Assembly (NCBI GenBank): GCA_019408975.1
Contig: DXVA01000234.1
Span: 1 to 7,107, forward strand
DNA: 7,107 bases
Direction of reading: 5' to 3'
Source of the DNA: Lentisphaeria bacterium
Lineage (GTDB): Bacteria; Verrucomicrobiota; Lentisphaeria; Victivallales; UBA1829
Shown piece after piece: positions 6,171-7,107 of the stretch. Below the pieces are notes generated by a model that saw nothing but the letters and a program-made list of their open reading frames with translations, made no database searches and had not been told where the DNA came from. Both the position numbers and the translations under genes were made by a program. The first letter of the stretch is position 1. Each line of letters begins with the position of its first letter.

Positions 6171-7107
6171 TTATTTCCCGGCGCCATTGCGCTTAATGAT
6201 GCGAAACTCAGCCGGAGCCAGCCTGACGGTCTGTTTTCTGCCATCGACGGTCAGTTCCGCCTCGCGGGCTTCGACGCAGTCGGTATTGAGCACATAAACC
6301 GTCTCCGGATAAACCGCATAACTGATGGCACGCACATCATCCGCACGATTCGGCAGAGCGGCCATCGTAACATTCTGCGGAGTATCGGATGCCAGTTTTT
6401 TCAGAAGATTACGGTAAAATCCGGCAGTGCTCTGCTTACCCGGGTATTCTTTGCCGAGCAGCAGAATTACCCTGCCTTTACCGCGTTTTTCCGCTATGCA
6501 GTAAGGTTTTCCGCCGACGGTGGCAAGAACTTCCACACCGGAACCGAATTCCGCTTCGGCAACCGTCTCCTGCTTGAAAAGCGAACTGCGGATACCGCCG
6601 AGCTTTCTGGCGGAAGGAATGCCGCTGACTGTCTGAAACCCTTTGATCCTGACGTCAATCAAACGGCTCAAATCGCCTTTATCAAGCAAATCCGAAATCT
6701 CATAGCGCTTGAACTCGCGGTCAAGACGAGTATTAAAGTGAGGCAAGGCAATCAGCAATGTGCCGCCGTTTTTCACATAGCTGTCAAGAGTTCCGGCAAC
6801 CTCCGGGGTCATCGTATTCCAGCCGGTCAGTGTCGCAAAACGATAACGCGCAATATCAGCAAGGCGGCTGGTGTCGTCAAGCCCGACAACATCAACCTGC
6901 CCGAACGGAGTTCCTCCCAGCCAGTAATTGGCATAGGGCTTCAGCGCAGAATCGAAAAGCGGAGTAAATACATCAGCCGCTGCAACCCAGGTATATTCGG
7001 GATCATGCATCAGCCACTGCGGCTGCTCCTTTGCCGTTTTATGCTGCGCCCAGGCGGGAATCCAATTATGAAAGGCTCCGATATAGCTGTCAAGGTTTCC
7101 GCGCAGC
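6171..7107 (-). CDS. C-terminal part of a glycosidase-like protein (amidotransferase-like fold plus beta-sandwich), N-terminus outside the window
   Basis: The frame is open from the window edge (first full codon at 7106) to TAA at 6173-6171, giving 311 residues of a longer protein. The ATG at 7010 is internal: the 32 codons before it read sensibly (LRGNLDSYIGAFHNWIPAWAQ). The segment VDVVGLDDTSRLADIARYRFATLTGW followed by VAGTLDSYVKNGGTLLIALPHF is typical of the class-I-amidotransferase-like (beta-galactosidase trimerisation-type) domain that follows the catalytic barrel in many glycosidases. It continues through GKGRVILLLGKEYPG. The last 70 or so residues (AISYAVYPETVYVLN to FRIIKRNG) look like a small beta-sandwich. 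The catalytic domain is not in the window, so the enzyme class and substrate cannot be stated. It lies 30 bases upstream of the symporter in the same direction, consistent with an operon linking sugar release and uptake. Confidence 0.85.
   Translation of the reverse strand, partial: LRGNLDSYIGAFHNWIPAWAQHKTAKEQPQWLMHDPEYTWVAAADVFTPLFDSALKPYANYWLGGTPFGQVDVVGLDDTSRLADIARYRFATLTGWNTMTPEVAGTLDSYVKNGGTLLIALPHFNTRLDREFKRYEISDLLDKGDLSRLIDVRIKGFQTVSGIPSARKLGGIRSSLFKQETVAEAEFGSGVEVLATVGGKPYCIAEKRGKGRVILLLGKEYPGKQSTAGFYRNLLKKLASDTPQNVTMAALPNRADDVRAISYAVYPETVYVLNTDCVEAREAELTVDGRKQTVRLAPAEFRIIKRNGAGK

Noticed and set aside
1..7107. CRISPR arrays, tRNA genes, insertion sequences or phage genes
   Set aside because: No direct-repeat array, cloverleaf, transposase or phage protein could be recognised on either strand.

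Overview
The window looks like a piece of a Lentisphaerota genome (Victivallis-like, probably gut-associated). This is inferred from the gene types: a short-leader FTLIELL pseudopilin of the large family these bacteria carry, beside a secreted DUF4838 protein, a GH114-like secreted hydrolase and a sodium:solute symporter. No rRNA or other phylogenetic marker is present.

Layout: two converging groups of genes. On the + strand, a type II/IV pseudopilin-like gene (33-773) is followed after 13 bases by a 690-residue secreted DUF4838 protein (787-2859). A symmetrical hairpin terminator (2885-2925) separates them from three genes on the - strand. Reading leftwards, these are the C-terminal part of a large glycosidase-like protein cut by the window edge (6171-7107), an SSS-family sodium:solute symporter (4153-6140) 30 bases downstream, and, after a 281-base spacer, a secreted GH114-like TIM-barrel protein (2975-3871).

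The genes fit together as a carbohydrate-foraging locus: two or three proteins that bind or cut glycans, plus a sodium-driven transporter for the released sugar or sugar acid. The substrate cannot be read from the sequence. The GH114-like gene hints at galactosamine-containing polymers, but only by family resemblance.

Three things are not explained by ordinary gene content. A perfect 11-bp hairpin with a GCAA tetraloop covers the start of the pseudopilin gene. The symporter has a -1 frameshift at a GGGG run about 100 codons before its true end; the correct membrane-spanning tail is fully readable in the neighbouring frame. The spacer 3872-4152 holds four clear stem-loops and looks like a structured or repeated element rather than a gene.
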